DNA of 40,524 bases from positions 1 to 40,524 of the forward strand of contig JBMNOP010000021.1 of NCBI GenBank assembly GCA_050943135.1, read 5' to 3'. This stretch comes from RUG695 sp050943135 (GTDB lineage: Bacteria; Planctomycetota; Planctomycetia; Pirellulales; Thermoguttaceae). This document shows positions 26,765 to 35,442 of the stretch, piece after piece. The notes beneath the pieces were generated by a model. That model made no database searches, had not been told where the DNA came from, and saw nothing but the letters and a program-made list of their open reading frames with translations. How positions within the stretch are numbered: the first letter of the stretch is position 1; each line of letters starts with the position of its first letter. Position numbers and translations under genes: made by a program.

Positions 26765-27964
26765 ATGCCATCACACGACCCACTTCCCAACGAAACACCC
26801 GATCTCTTTAACCAAGATACCTCTCGAGACACCGAAGCGGAAATACGCCATTATTCCCCCAATGAGATCATCGAAGAGGTTCATCTGTCTATGGTCGAAG
26901 GGGTCGGACCGGCTGTCACGCGCCGCCTCCTCAACTATTTTGGGTCGGTGTCGGCGATTCTTGATGCCTCGAAGAAAGATTTGCGGATGGTCGAAGGGGT
27001 CGGACCGAAACTTGCCGAACGCCTGGCCCGTGCCCGTGAGGACTACCATCCCGATCGCCTGATCGAACTTTGCGAAAAAGAAAAATACCAGATCCTGACG
27101 CCCAAAGATGTCCGTTACCCTCCTCTTTTACGCGCCATCACTGACCCGCCTTCGGTTCTTTACCTGAATGGGGAACTCAAACAGGAAGACAATATGGCCT
27201 TGGCGGTGGTCGGAACGCGCGGGATGACCTATTACGGTCGTAAACAGACCGAGCGGCTGACCGCCGAACTTGTCCGTGCCGGGTTTACCGTGGTCAGCGG
27301 CATGGCACGCGGTGTAGACGGCACGGCACATCGAACCGCTCTCGCGACGGGGGGGCGTACCGTTGCCGTGCTCGGAAGCGGGTTTCTGAACATCTTCCCA
27401 CCGGAACATAAAGACCTCTACCGGCAAATCACCGAGCAGGGCGCCGTTTTAAGCGAATTCCCCCCTTATCAGATAAGCCTTCCGGGACATTTCCCGCAAC
27501 GGAACCGGATCGTCAGCGGGATGTCGCTCGGCGTTTTGGTGATCGAGTCGCCCAAAAAAAGCGGGTCCCTCATTACCGCTCGGATGGCACTGGACCAAGA
27601 TCGGGAGGTTTTTGCGGTCCCCGGGCCGGTCGATGCCGTCCACTCCCGCGGATGTAACCGTCTGATCCGTGATGGCGCCCATTTGGTTGAATCAATCGAC
27701 GACATACTGGACGACCTCGGCCCGCTTCCCTTCCCTGCCGCCAGACCGGAAGAACCGAGCATACCGATTCTCCACCCCGCGGAATCGCGTCTCAATGAGC
27801 GGGAGAAAAAAGTACTTGCCCTTATTGAAACAACACCGAGAACGGTCGACTCCGTCATTGCCGCGTCGGGAATGAATCCGGGCCAAGTCCTCGCCGTTTT
27901 AAGCGTTTTAGAAACCGGCCGCTTTGTGGTACGCGAAGGGGGAAACCGCGTCCGCCGGGCTTAA
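26765..27964 (+). CDS. dprA: DNA-processing protein DprA (Smf)
   Basis: 399 residues from the ATG at 26765 with AAGGA seven bases upstream. DprA binds incoming single-stranded DNA and loads RecA in natural transformation. The N-terminus has two helix-hairpin-helix motifs, each beginning MVEGVGP and encoded by an identical 21-base stretch (near 26891 and 26988). The Rossmann-like DprA core shows LAVVGTRGMTYYGRKQ, VVSGMARGVDGTAHRTAL, VAVLGSGFLNIFPPEHKDLY, SEFPPYQISLPGHFPQRNRI and ESPKKSGSLITARMALDQ. The C-terminus (about 330-395) is the winged-helix DML1-like domain. It implies competence or recombination-linked DNA uptake in this lineage; no other com gene is in view. Confidence 0.95.
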   Translation: MPSHDPLPNETPDLFNQDTSRDTEAEIRHYSPNEIIEEVHLSMVEGVGPAVTRRLLNYFGSVSAILDASKKDLRMVEGVGPKLAERLARAREDYHPDRLIELCEKEKYQILTPKDVRYPPLLRAITDPPSVLYLNGELKQEDNMALAVVGTRGMTYYGRKQTERLTAELVRAGFTVVSGMARGVDGTAHRTALATGGRTVAVLGSGFLNIFPPEHKDLYRQITEQGAVLSEFPPYQISLPGHFPQRNRIVSGMSLGVLVIESPKKSGSLITARMALDQDREVFAVPGPVDAVHSRGCNRLIRDGAHLVESIDDILDDLGPLPFPAARPEEPSIPILHPAESRLNEREKKVLALIETTPRTVDSVIAASGMNPGQVLAVLSVLETGRFVVREGGNRVRRA

Positions 27965-28016
27965 TCCGGGCTTCGGCTCCCCCGCAAAAGCGTCTTTTAA
28001 GGTTGTTGTACCGAAG

Positions 28017-31013
28017 TCATCGGGGCAAAACAGACACCTCGAGGGTCTTCATAAGTTTCACTTTCAGATCGGTCAAATGGGCCGCGGAATAGGTGTCGAG
28101 CTTGACATCCGGGTTATTAAGGTGTCGATCGATCTTCCCCTGAATCTTCTGCAATTCGTAGCGGGCCAGCGCCTGAACATCATTGGCTGCCCCGTCGGTT
28201 CCCAACAGAAGAGCCCCGAGGAGTCCCAAATCACTGCCGCTTGCCAGGACCGACATTCTGCTGATAAAAGCCCGTTGCAGGTTGCGCCTCACCGAGACGA
28301 TCGCCGGAGAAGTCTCGGTATATTCGGCCGCCCCTTCCCGATCGAGCTCTATGAAGATGGCATCGGTCAGCTTATCGAAAAGTTCGGCAATCGTTAAAGC
28401 GTCGGTGCCCGGTCCGGTGCGGTATTCGGCATCGGCGATGCGTCCGAGTTTCTCGGTCGAGAGGAGCTCCTCAAGAATGAATTGGTGCCAGACAAGGACC
28501 ATTTCCTCAACACGGGTATCGTACGGAAGATACCAGTTACTCCCCCAGTGCCTCCAGCGGTTCGGCGCGAGATTGTTTAGGAGATCGGGGGAAAATTGCC
28601 GCTGATCGATACAAAACAGCTCGCCCATGACGAACTCGAGCGCTTCGCGCTGCTTCGCCGCCGGGGTGGGGACGAAGGTCGGACGTCCCTCCGGATCCCC
28701 CTTGAAATCGCGGTTCACTTCCAACCCGCCGACAAATCGAGACGCTGTGTACATAGCGTACCCGTAATCAGTAAACACGGAATAGAACCGGCTGGCCAAC
28801 TTGCGGTAACTCTCCCCTTTTTTTACGATTCGGTCGTCCAGTCCGGGTAGAATCTGATCGAACAGTCGGACACGCATCTTGGCATATTCGAGCGGATCTC
28901 CCAAATCAAAAACCCCGACCGTCGGATCATCGATAAGGACACGCTCTTCGTCGGTCGCGTAATTGTATTCCGGCTTTGCCTGTTCGGACGCAATCTTTTT
29001 AATTTCTTCCTCTTCCTTTCCGTCAAAGACCTTATAGCCGTATTTGATCGCCCAGTAATCGTAAGCTCCGAGAGGGGACGGGAAATAATCTCCCTGCTTT
29101 TCACCTTCCGGCATGATATTCACCGGCATATAATCCATCGCGCTTCCGCCGTAACCGAATTCGGCATCATAAGTGATATTGTTGCACTCTTGAAGCGAGT
29201 GGAGCGTGCTCTGTTTGAAATTATGGCGCAGACCGAGGGTATGGCCGACTTCATGGGCAACGACCCAGCGAAGTCCCTGCTCTACCAGCTTCTTACGTTC
29301 ATTGTCATAGTTCATTCGTTCACAGGAACAGTAGCGACTCTTGTCGTCTGTGACTTTTTCCTCATCCGGCTTCTCCGGCTTTTCCTCCTTGTTGACCTCT
29401 TTGGCTTTTTCATCTTCCTTGGAAATTTCCGGCTTAATCGGTTTGTTGCATTTCGGACAGACCTTCGTCTCGGGTTTCTTTTCTTCCCCTCTCTTTTCCT
29501 CGGCGCTCTTTTCTTCCGAGGAAGATTCTTCGCGGGAATCACTTTCGCCGACGGGCTCGGCGGCAGACTCTGCCTCACTCATCACGTCAAAGTAGGCGTT
29601 CGCGACCCCAAACTGCTGCGCATAGAAGAGTGTTTCGTTGATATAACTGAAATTTTTTTGATCGCTTTCATGCAGGAACTCATAATTGTTTTCTTGGTTG
29701 TTCTGTTCTTTGACACGCTCGATCAATTCCGATCTTCCGCAAAACGCCTTTACCGTTTCGGAAGGAGAGAAAGTCTCGAAAGTGGTACTCCATGAATTGA
29801 CAAATGCGACGTCGAGCACGATATCGGCGTCAAGAATCTCGCCGGTCATCGGATTGACCCGGCTCGGGCCGATGGCAAATCCGAGATTGGCAGGACTCCA
29901 ACGGATCGTGTTGTAACGGATATCTTCCGGATCCCAGGTGTCGTTGTCTTCTTGCTGTCGAACTTCGATGGCATTGTAAAATCCGGCCTTTTCGAACGCC
30001 TTGTTCCATTCGAGGATCCCGTCGCGAATCGGTTTTCGATACGCATAGGGCATATTTTTATCGAGCCAGAAGAGAATCGGTTTCTTAGGAAGAGAAACCT
30101 TGGCACCCGGTTCAAGTTTTTGGAGATTCCAGCGGTTGATGTAACGGATAAAATTTCCATCGTCCGGATTTTTATTGAGGTTCTTGATCGCCGTCGTAAA
30201 ATAGCCGACACGTTCGTCGGCCGCTCGCGGTTTATAACCGCTTTCAGGCAGTTTGCTTATCGAGTAATGGATATTGACCGTTAACCCGCGTCCGTCGATG
30301 ATTGCCCCGTCGAACGTATTGGCTCTGTTCGCCGACGAAAAGGTGGCGGCAACTTCCAGCTCGATATTTTCGGCAAACCCTTTGACCTTCGCCCAGCTCG
30401 AACGATCGACGGAGAAGGAGAACGAAGGGATCGCCCAACGGGAAAGACCGGGCAAATCGTTCATGAAAATGGGGGTCAAATCGACGATATCTCCCCCGCC
30501 CGGTCCGGCAGCGATGATCGGAAGACTGAAAATGATCGAATCGGTATAAGTAATCTTTACTGATTTTTCTTCGGTTGTTCCGCTGTCGGCTTGATAGCGG
30601 TAATTGCGTCGGACGATTTGGATTCGATCATCAACTTTACGAAACTGCCAAATCATATCTTCACCGGGATCCAAGCTTTGGCCCGCGTAAAGATTCGTGT
30701 TGCCGATCCCTTTGGCAATCGACATGACGATGATGTAATCCTTTTCGAGATGTGCAGATGTAATCTCGGCGTAGAGATTATTCTTTTTTTGGTAGAGGGT
30801 AATCAATCCGGGGATCTTCACCGCGTCGGGAACAACCTTATCGAACGGCTTCGGTTTGTCGGGATCTTCCTTTGCGGTCTTCTCTTTGTCGGCGGCTTTC
30901 TCTTCCTCTGCGGCTCGGATGGGCGCAGAGATCACGCAGAAGCCGAATGCCACGGTGAAGAAAAAGAGAAGGAAGGGAGAAATCACCGATAAATGGCTCT
31001 GCCGTTTTTTCAT
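28017..31013 (-). CDS. Very large secreted zinc metalloprotease (DUF5117/DUF4953-type)
   Basis: 998 residues. A signal peptide (SPFLLFFFTVAFGFCVISA) is followed by a Lys/Glu/Asp-rich stretch and a long N-terminal domain typical of DUF5117 proteins. The metzincin-like site is HEVGHTLGLRH (H587, H591, H597; E588 as base), with SAMDYMPVN about 40 residues later as the Met-turn. Just before the site, at about 480-580, is a Glu/Lys/Ser-rich insertion containing C519-x2-C522 (CPKCNKPI) and C562-S-C564, an unusual possible metal knuckle inside the protease domain. The C-terminal 300 residues are helical. Likely function is extracellular or periplasmic protein breakdown; such families are common in Planctomycetes and Bacteroidetes. 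It converges with dprA across 52 bp. Confidence 0.9.
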   Translation of the reverse strand: MKKRQSHLSVISPFLLFFFTVAFGFCVISAPIRAAEEEKAADKEKTAKEDPDKPKPFDKVVPDAVKIPGLITLYQKKNNLYAEITSAHLEKDYIIVMSIAKGIGNTNLYAGQSLDPGEDMIWQFRKVDDRIQIVRRNYRYQADSGTTEEKSVKITYTDSIIFSLPIIAAGPGGGDIVDLTPIFMNDLPGLSRWAIPSFSFSVDRSSWAKVKGFAENIELEVAATFSSANRANTFDGAIIDGRGLTVNIHYSISKLPESGYKPRAADERVGYFTTAIKNLNKNPDDGNFIRYINRWNLQKLEPGAKVSLPKKPILFWLDKNMPYAYRKPIRDGILEWNKAFEKAGFYNAIEVRQQEDNDTWDPEDIRYNTIRWSPANLGFAIGPSRVNPMTGEILDADIVLDVAFVNSWSTTFETFSPSETVKAFCGRSELIERVKEQNNQENNYEFLHESDQKNFSYINETLFYAQQFGVANAYFDVMSEAESAAEPVGESDSREESSSEEKSAEEKRGEEKKPETKVCPKCNKPIKPEISKEDEKAKEVNKEEKPEKPDEEKVTDDKSRYCSCERMNYDNERKKLVEQGLRWVVAHEVGHTLGLRHNFKQSTLHSLQECNNITYDAEFGYGGSAMDYMPVNIMPEGEKQGDYFPSPLGAYDYWAIKYGYKVFDGKEEEEIKKIASEQAKPEYNYATDEERVLIDDPTVGVFDLGDPLEYAKMRVRLFDQILPGLDDRIVKKGESYRKLASRFYSVFTDYGYAMYTASRFVGGLEVNRDFKGDPEGRPTFVPTPAAKQREALEFVMGELFCIDQRQFSPDLLNNLAPNRWRHWGSNWYLPYDTRVEEMVLVWHQFILEELLSTEKLGRIADAEYRTGPGTDALTIAELFDKLTDAIFIELDREGAAEYTETSPAIVSVRRNLQRAFISRMSVLASGSDLGLLGALLLGTDGAANDVQALARYELQKIQGKIDRHLNNPDVKLDTYSAAHLTDLKVKLMKTLEVSVLPR

Positions 31014-31187
31014 GGTCTTGTTTTCCTTTTATGGCAACGGATTATCGAGTCGATCAAACAGACTACATCCCTATTTTAGCAGGAAAGCGAAAAAATAAAA
31101 TAAGAAGCCCCGGGGAAATCGGGAAAATAGGAGGTTTAAAGAAAAAATCTGCGAAAAGGAGAAATCGGGGTCGGTAAATTCCGCAAA

Positions 31188-31216
31188 TTGCTCCGAGGGG
31201 TTCCTTATGCTATGAT
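31188..31216 (+). promoter_or_regulatory. Sigma-70-type promoter of the SpoU methyltransferase gene
   Basis: TTGCTC (31188-31193) and TATGAT (31211-31216) are separated by exactly 17 bases, about 35 bases upstream of the start codon. The region is otherwise non-coding and separates divergent genes. Confidence 0.5.
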
Positions 31217-31251
31217 ACAGGCTCTGTAAATATCGGGACGGAGAAGAAAAT

Positions 31252-32079
31252 ATGCCGCTGAACATCATCCCGCTGGAATCTATCGAGGATCCGCGTTTGT
31301 CCCCGTACAACAACCTGAAAGAGCGGACCTTACGGGGAGAATCGCTGTTCATTGCCGAGGGATGTCTTGTGACGGAACGCCTTCTGGACTCACGCTTTGA
31401 AGTTGAATCGCTCCTCATTTCCGCAGACGCAACCGATTTCGAACCGACTTTTGCCGCCAAACTGGGGAAAATCCCGATCTACACCGTTCCGGAAAAAAGA
31501 CTTCTCTCGCAGATCGCCGGTTTTCCGTTTCATCAGGGAATGTTGGCAATCGGTAAAAGAGCACCTCTTCCCGATTTTTCCGAGGCAGTGCGGGATTGGC
31601 ACGAAGAAACCGGGATTTGGATTGTTCTTCCCGACGCGACAAATCCGGACAATCTGGGCCTCGTCTTCCGAAGTGCCGCCGCACTCGGCGCTGCCGGCGT
31701 CGTTTTGGGAGAACGGTGTTGTGATCCCTTCTCGCGCCGAGCGCTGCGAGTTTCGATGGGAGGCGTCCTGCAAGTGCCGGTTATCCGATCACTTAACCTG
31801 CTCGCAGAGATTGAGTCGTTGCGCGGCACGGGCGGCCTGAGGTTTTATGCCACGGTCCTCGACCCGGAAGCGATCTCTCTTTGTACATTTCGGAAGCGGC
31901 CGAAACAGATGGCGCTCCTCTTCGGAAACGAATATAACGGGCTCGCCCCGGAATACGCGGACCTCTGCGACGCGAAACTGACGATTCCGATGGCACCGAA
32001 TGTCGATTCGCTCAATCTCGGGGTTTCGGTCGGAGTCTTTCTCTATGAATTGCGTCAAGCCAATCGGCAGGCCGATTGA
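31252..32079 (+). CDS. SpoU/TrmH-family RNA 2'-O-methyltransferase
   Basis: 275 residues. The N-terminal substrate-binding domain (about 1-100) includes LFIAEGCLVTERLLDSRFEV. The SPOUT methylase domain carries the three knot motifs: LPDATNPDNLGLVFRSAAAL (motif 1), MALLFGNEYNGLAPEYADLC (motif 2) and IPMAPNVDSLNLGVSVGVFL (motif 3, the S-adenosylmethionine-binding loop). These enzymes methylate ribose 2'-OH in rRNA or tRNA; the target site cannot be assigned, although the long N-terminal domain resembles the 23S rRNA group. The start ATG has GGAGAAG seven bases upstream and a good promoter. The following gene is 132 bp away. Confidence 0.93.
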   Translation: MPLNIIPLESIEDPRLSPYNNLKERTLRGESLFIAEGCLVTERLLDSRFEVESLLISADATDFEPTFAAKLGKIPIYTVPEKRLLSQIAGFPFHQGMLAIGKRAPLPDFSEAVRDWHEETGIWIVLPDATNPDNLGLVFRSAAALGAAGVVLGERCCDPFSRRALRVSMGGVLQVPVIRSLNLLAEIESLRGTGGLRFYATVLDPEAISLCTFRKRPKQMALLFGNEYNGLAPEYADLCDAKLTIPMAPNVDSLNLGVSVGVFLYELRQANRQAD

Positions 32080-32211
32080 ATCCTTCCGACGGAAAAGAGA
32101 CTCTGCTCGGACCGGCGCGCTTGAAATCTTACACCATTCGGTTTAGACTTGAGGGGGACTGAGAACAGGAAATGTTTCGAATTGTTCAACATTAAAAGAA
32201 AGGAAAATATC

Positions 32212-33237
32212 ATGAGCCTGCACAAAACGGGAAAACCGCACGTCATACTGACCGGCTTCGCAGACGAGGTTTCCAACACAAAGACTCTTGTCGAGCAGTT
32301 CGCGGCATTCGCCGCATTGGGGCTTCAATATTACAGCATTCGGTTCGTCAATCTCGGCGACGAAGTCAAAAACGTGATGAAGCTCTCGACCGACGAGATT
32401 CATCAGGTTCGTGAAATACAGAATGACTACGGCCTTAACGTTTCCTCGATCGGTTCGCCGATCGGAAAGGTCAAGCTCCTTGACGTCGAAGATGGCACCA
32501 AAAACGCCTACGTTCCTTTCCAGACCTATCTGAACAACGATGTCAAAAAGGTTTGTGAGATCGCCCACCTCTTCGAAACGAAACTGATCCGCGGTTTTTC
32601 TTTTTATCATCCGCGAGGTACCAACCCCAAAGATTATCTTTCACAGGCGGTCGACCAAGTCGGGCAGATTGCCGACGTTTGCCATCGCTCCGACCTTACC
32701 TTCGGCCTGGAGGTGGAAGCGAACCTGATCGGTCAGAACGGATGGATTCTTAACGAGATTTATCGCCAGGTCAATCATCCCGCCATGCTCCTGATTTTCG
32801 ATGGCGCGAACCTGATCACCCAGGGATACACCTCCGAAGAGGTGTTTGAACAGTACGAGGCAATGAAACCGGGGCTCGGCTGGCTTCACATCAAAGACTA
32901 TCTCAAGTCGACCTCCGACAAGAAAGGCGGGCATGTCAACGAAGATACAATGGCCGGTTTTGTCCCCTGCGATTGCGGCTACTGCGGTCACGAGGCGATC
33001 ATGCGCGATTTTGCCGAGATTATCCCGGCCCTTACCGAAAAACTCCGCGACCGCGGTATTCCGGGAATTTTCTTTGATCTGGAACCGCACCTTAAGGGGG
33101 GCGGTCAATTCGGTGGGTTCAGCGGCCCCGATGGGCTTGGTGTGGCGCTCCGTTCGCTCTGCAATCTGCTCGACTACGTCGGAATCGGCTACCATCTTCG
33201 CGACTTTAACGACGTCCGCGCGGCACGTGGTTTCTGA
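32212..33237 (+). CDS. Sugar phosphate isomerase/epimerase-like TIM barrel
   Basis: 341 residues from the ATG at 32212 with AAGGA eight bases upstream. The fold is the xylose-isomerase-like (AP endonuclease 2) barrel. Metal ligands can be assigned: Glu in TFGLEVEANLIGQN, Asp in LLIFDGANLITQGY, His in LGWLHIKDY and Glu in FFDLEPHLKGGGQFGGFSGP. ILTGFADEVSNTKTLVEQFA is the typical strand-1 segment. These enzymes isomerise, epimerise or dehydrate sugars and inositols. The Gly-rich tail segment GGGQFGGFSGPDG is unusually distinctive and may shape the substrate pocket. It is followed 76 bp later by the phosphatase-LamG gene, so the two may be linked. Confidence 0.9.
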   Translation: MSLHKTGKPHVILTGFADEVSNTKTLVEQFAAFAALGLQYYSIRFVNLGDEVKNVMKLSTDEIHQVREIQNDYGLNVSSIGSPIGKVKLLDVEDGTKNAYVPFQTYLNNDVKKVCEIAHLFETKLIRGFSFYHPRGTNPKDYLSQAVDQVGQIADVCHRSDLTFGLEVEANLIGQNGWILNEIYRQVNHPAMLLIFDGANLITQGYTSEEVFEQYEAMKPGLGWLHIKDYLKSTSDKKGGHVNEDTMAGFVPCDCGYCGHEAIMRDFAEIIPALTEKLRDRGIPGIFFDLEPHLKGGGQFGGFSGPDGLGVALRSLCNLLDYVGIGYHLRDFNDVRAARGF

Positions 33238-33313
33238 AACAAATCGCACGGCACACGGATAATCTGCGTAATACACAATCTGTATTTCTTTCAAACCGAC
33301 ATAAGGAAAAAAC

Positions 33314-34945
33314 ATGAAAAAATTTATCATTGTATCCATTCTCGTTTTTCTCGCCCTCGCCGCCTCGGTTCGGGCCGGTGAGAAAAAAGGTCTTCTGATC
33401 ATGCTAGACGGTTTGCGCGGAGATGCGGCTCTTTCGGCCTCGACTCCCAGTATTGATTCGCTTCGGCTTGGCACTTGGGCCGAAGGTTATCATGGAGCCT
33501 ATACCTACGAGGCTTATACCATTCTGGATGCCAATCCGTCGAGTGCGACTAATCACGTTTCCATCATGACCGGTGTCACCGCAACCAAGCACGGCTGTTA
33601 TAACAACGGGCAGACCGCCTTGGCCAAATACGATGAATACCCCGCCATGTCCACGCTGATTGCCAGGGAAAAGCCCGATACCAAATCGGCCTGGATCTAC
33701 ATGTGGGACGAAAACTCCGACATCCCCACCCACGCGACTTACATTGCCCCTCCCCAACCGGACAACAAGATTTTCGATGATGCACTCTCTTTCGTGAAAG
33801 GAACCTTCCCGTCAAAGGATGGAATCCAAGGGTCCAAATGGAATGCAAAAGACGATATCGATCTCCTCATGCTATACATTGACGGGCCCGATGCAAAAGG
33901 TCATGCTCATGGCTTCACCGTCACTTCTCCCGAATACATGAACCATGCCGAAGAGATCGATGCCAGGATCGGCGAGATACTCACCGCGATTAAAGAACGT
34001 CCGAATTTTGCCAACGAGGATTGGCTGATCATCGTCAACTCCGACCATGGCGGGATCGGCCGCGGTCATGGAATCCCCGGTTCACAGAATTGCTATACGG
34101 TTCCCTTCTTTGCCACGGCCAAAGATCTTGTCCCCGGTCGCATGAAAGGTGATCCGAGAAACTGTGATGCCGCCGCATACATGTTGCGCCATTTTACCGG
34201 CAAGATCCCGGAGCACTTCGATGCCAAAATCAACGATGTATTTCCGATCGAAGAGAAGGCTCTGACCGACAATCTGATTGCGTATCTCCCGTTTGAGGGT
34301 GATTCCAATGCGGCTGTCGGCGATCTTTCCGGCCGGGTAAGCCTCGTTCCTCATGACTATGTAACGGACGGAAAAATCGGCAAGGCCCTCTCTCTTAGCG
34401 GCTCCAATCCGGTCTGTTTCGGTAAACCCGCCGCACTCAAGTTCGGAAAAGAAAGGGATTTTACCTTCGCTTTCTGGTTCCGCACCGACAAGATTCAAAA
34501 AGGAAGTGCCGCGATCCTGGGCAACAAGAATTGGAACGATTGCTTCCAGGCTGGAATCGTGGTAACGGCCAACGTTGGCTCGGACGAAGGGAACAAACTT
34601 GCATTTAACCTTGGCGATGCCGTCAATCACCATGACATCAACCCGCTCGAATATGCACCTGACGGACAGTGGCACTTCGCGGCAATCACCGCCGACCGAG
34701 ACGGCGATGCGATCCTCTACCTTGGTCTGCCCGACGGTAACCTCGCCTTCATCGCGGAACGGCTCGGAAATTTCGGAGACATCGACAACATGAACTGGTA
34801 CCTGGGTCAAGACGGCACGGGAACCAACCCCGCAGCATTTGTCGGAGACATCGACGAACTGATGGTTTGGGATCGTGTTCTTTTCGATGAGGAGATTTAC
34901 ATGCTCTTTCATCACGGGCTGGCCGGAAACAGCGTTCTGAAATAG
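33314..34945 (+). CDS. Secreted alkaline-phosphatase-superfamily hydrolase with LamG-like domain
   Basis: 543 residues. A signal peptide (MKKFIIVSILVFLALAASVR, AG) leads to a phosphodiesterase/nucleotide-pyrophosphatase-type catalytic domain (about 25-310). Metal-site segments: LLIMLDGLRGDAA, the nucleophile region SSATNHVSIMTGVTATKHG, YIDGPDAKGHAHG, and NSDHGGIGRGHGIPG. A concanavalin/LamG-like domain (about 320-540) follows, with LIAYLPFEGDSNAAVGDLSG, DFTFAFWFRTDKIQKGSAAI and FVGDIDELMVWDRVLFDEEI, the usual LamG ending. This predicts an extracytoplasmic enzyme that releases phosphate or sulfate from a glycan-linked or nucleotide substrate, with LamG for carbohydrate binding. Substrate is not determined. 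AAGGA is nine bases before the ATG. Confidence 0.9.
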   Translation: MKKFIIVSILVFLALAASVRAGEKKGLLIMLDGLRGDAALSASTPSIDSLRLGTWAEGYHGAYTYEAYTILDANPSSATNHVSIMTGVTATKHGCYNNGQTALAKYDEYPAMSTLIAREKPDTKSAWIYMWDENSDIPTHATYIAPPQPDNKIFDDALSFVKGTFPSKDGIQGSKWNAKDDIDLLMLYIDGPDAKGHAHGFTVTSPEYMNHAEEIDARIGEILTAIKERPNFANEDWLIIVNSDHGGIGRGHGIPGSQNCYTVPFFATAKDLVPGRMKGDPRNCDAAAYMLRHFTGKIPEHFDAKINDVFPIEEKALTDNLIAYLPFEGDSNAAVGDLSGRVSLVPHDYVTDGKIGKALSLSGSNPVCFGKPAALKFGKERDFTFAFWFRTDKIQKGSAAILGNKNWNDCFQAGIVVTANVGSDEGNKLAFNLGDAVNHHDINPLEYAPDGQWHFAAITADRDGDAILYLGLPDGNLAFIAERLGNFGDIDNMNWYLGQDGTGTNPAAFVGDIDELMVWDRVLFDEEIYMLFHHGLAGNSVLK

Positions 34946-34997
34946 TCCCCGTCCCCCGGGATGAAAAAACCGCAAGGTTTCCGAACCCTTAAAAATT

Positions 34998-35034
34998 TTC
35001 CGCTCTTTCCCGATTTCGAAGGGGAGGAGCGGAA
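34998..35034. terminator. Strong hairpin after the phosphatase gene
   Basis: A 14-base stem (34998-35011 with 35021-35034) including two U-G pairs and a 9-base loop lies about 50 bases past the phosphatase stop. No T-run follows on the plus strand, so intrinsic termination is uncertain. Confidence 0.35.
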
Positions 35035-35078
35035 TCTTGGTCCGGGGGTGGTGTACACCTGCCGAGGGAAATCCCCCC

Positions 35079-35106
35079 TTGATATTTTTAACCGCGATGA
35101 TACATT
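35079..35106 (+). promoter_or_regulatory. Possible promoter upstream of tRNA-Leu(UAA)
   Basis: TTGATA (35079-35084) and TACATT (35101-35106) are 16 bases apart, 86 bases before the tRNA 5' end. Confidence 0.3.
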
Positions 35107-35192
35107 AAAAACCGGTGATTTCGACAGAAAAGCCACCGTGGTAACGGCGGTCGACTGTGCCGGTTGCATGAAATCTCCTCCGAGATTCGCCA

Positions 35193-35277
35193 GGCCGAGT
35201 GGCGGAATAGGCAGACGCAAGGGATTTAAAATCCCTTGTCCTTTACGGACGTGCGGGTTCAAGTCCCGCCTCGGCCA
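35193..35277 (+). tRNA. tRNA-Leu (anticodon UAA)
   Basis: A full class II cloverleaf: acceptor GGCCGAG with CTCGGCC (seven Watson-Crick pairs) and discriminator A, a D-arm GGCGGAATAGGCAGAC, an anticodon stem AGGGA/TCCCT around TTTAAAA (anticodon TAA), a long variable arm GTCCTTTACGGAC and a T-arm GCGGG-TTCAAGT-CCCGC. It is followed by CCT, so CCA is not fully encoded. The accessory region starts directly downstream. Confidence 0.96.
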
Positions 35278-35370
35278 CCTTTGCCCCTTGCGGTGTCGTC
35301 CCACAATGGGCTCTTTTATCGCGATATGTCTGTTTTGAAGGCTCAAACGGGTCTAAACGGTTTCTCGATG

Positions 35371-35398
35371 GTGTCAAGAATCTTTCGCAAATTCATTT
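35371..35398 (+). repeat. Direct repeat copy 1 (left border of TIR cassette)
   Basis: Begins GTGTCAAGAATCTTTCGCAA at 35371. The same word is at 39601, and together the copies match over 28 bases with one mismatch; GAT also precedes both one base further out. Homology stops right after the repeat. The right-hand copy is the edge of an IS256-family element, so this copy may be a solo IS end. Confidence 0.85.
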
Positions 35399-35442
35399 GG
35401 TAATTGCTTACGGTTTTTTAGTCCAAACCGGAAGCGATTACC
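35399..35442 (-). terminator. Terminator-like hairpin at the TIR gene 3' end
   Basis: Arms 35399-35413 and 35428-35442 (15 bases, one mismatch and one U-G pair, 14-base loop) overlap the TIR stop codon at 35438-35440. On the minus strand no long T-run follows, so this could be a terminator or mRNA-stabilising hairpin. Confidence 0.45.
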
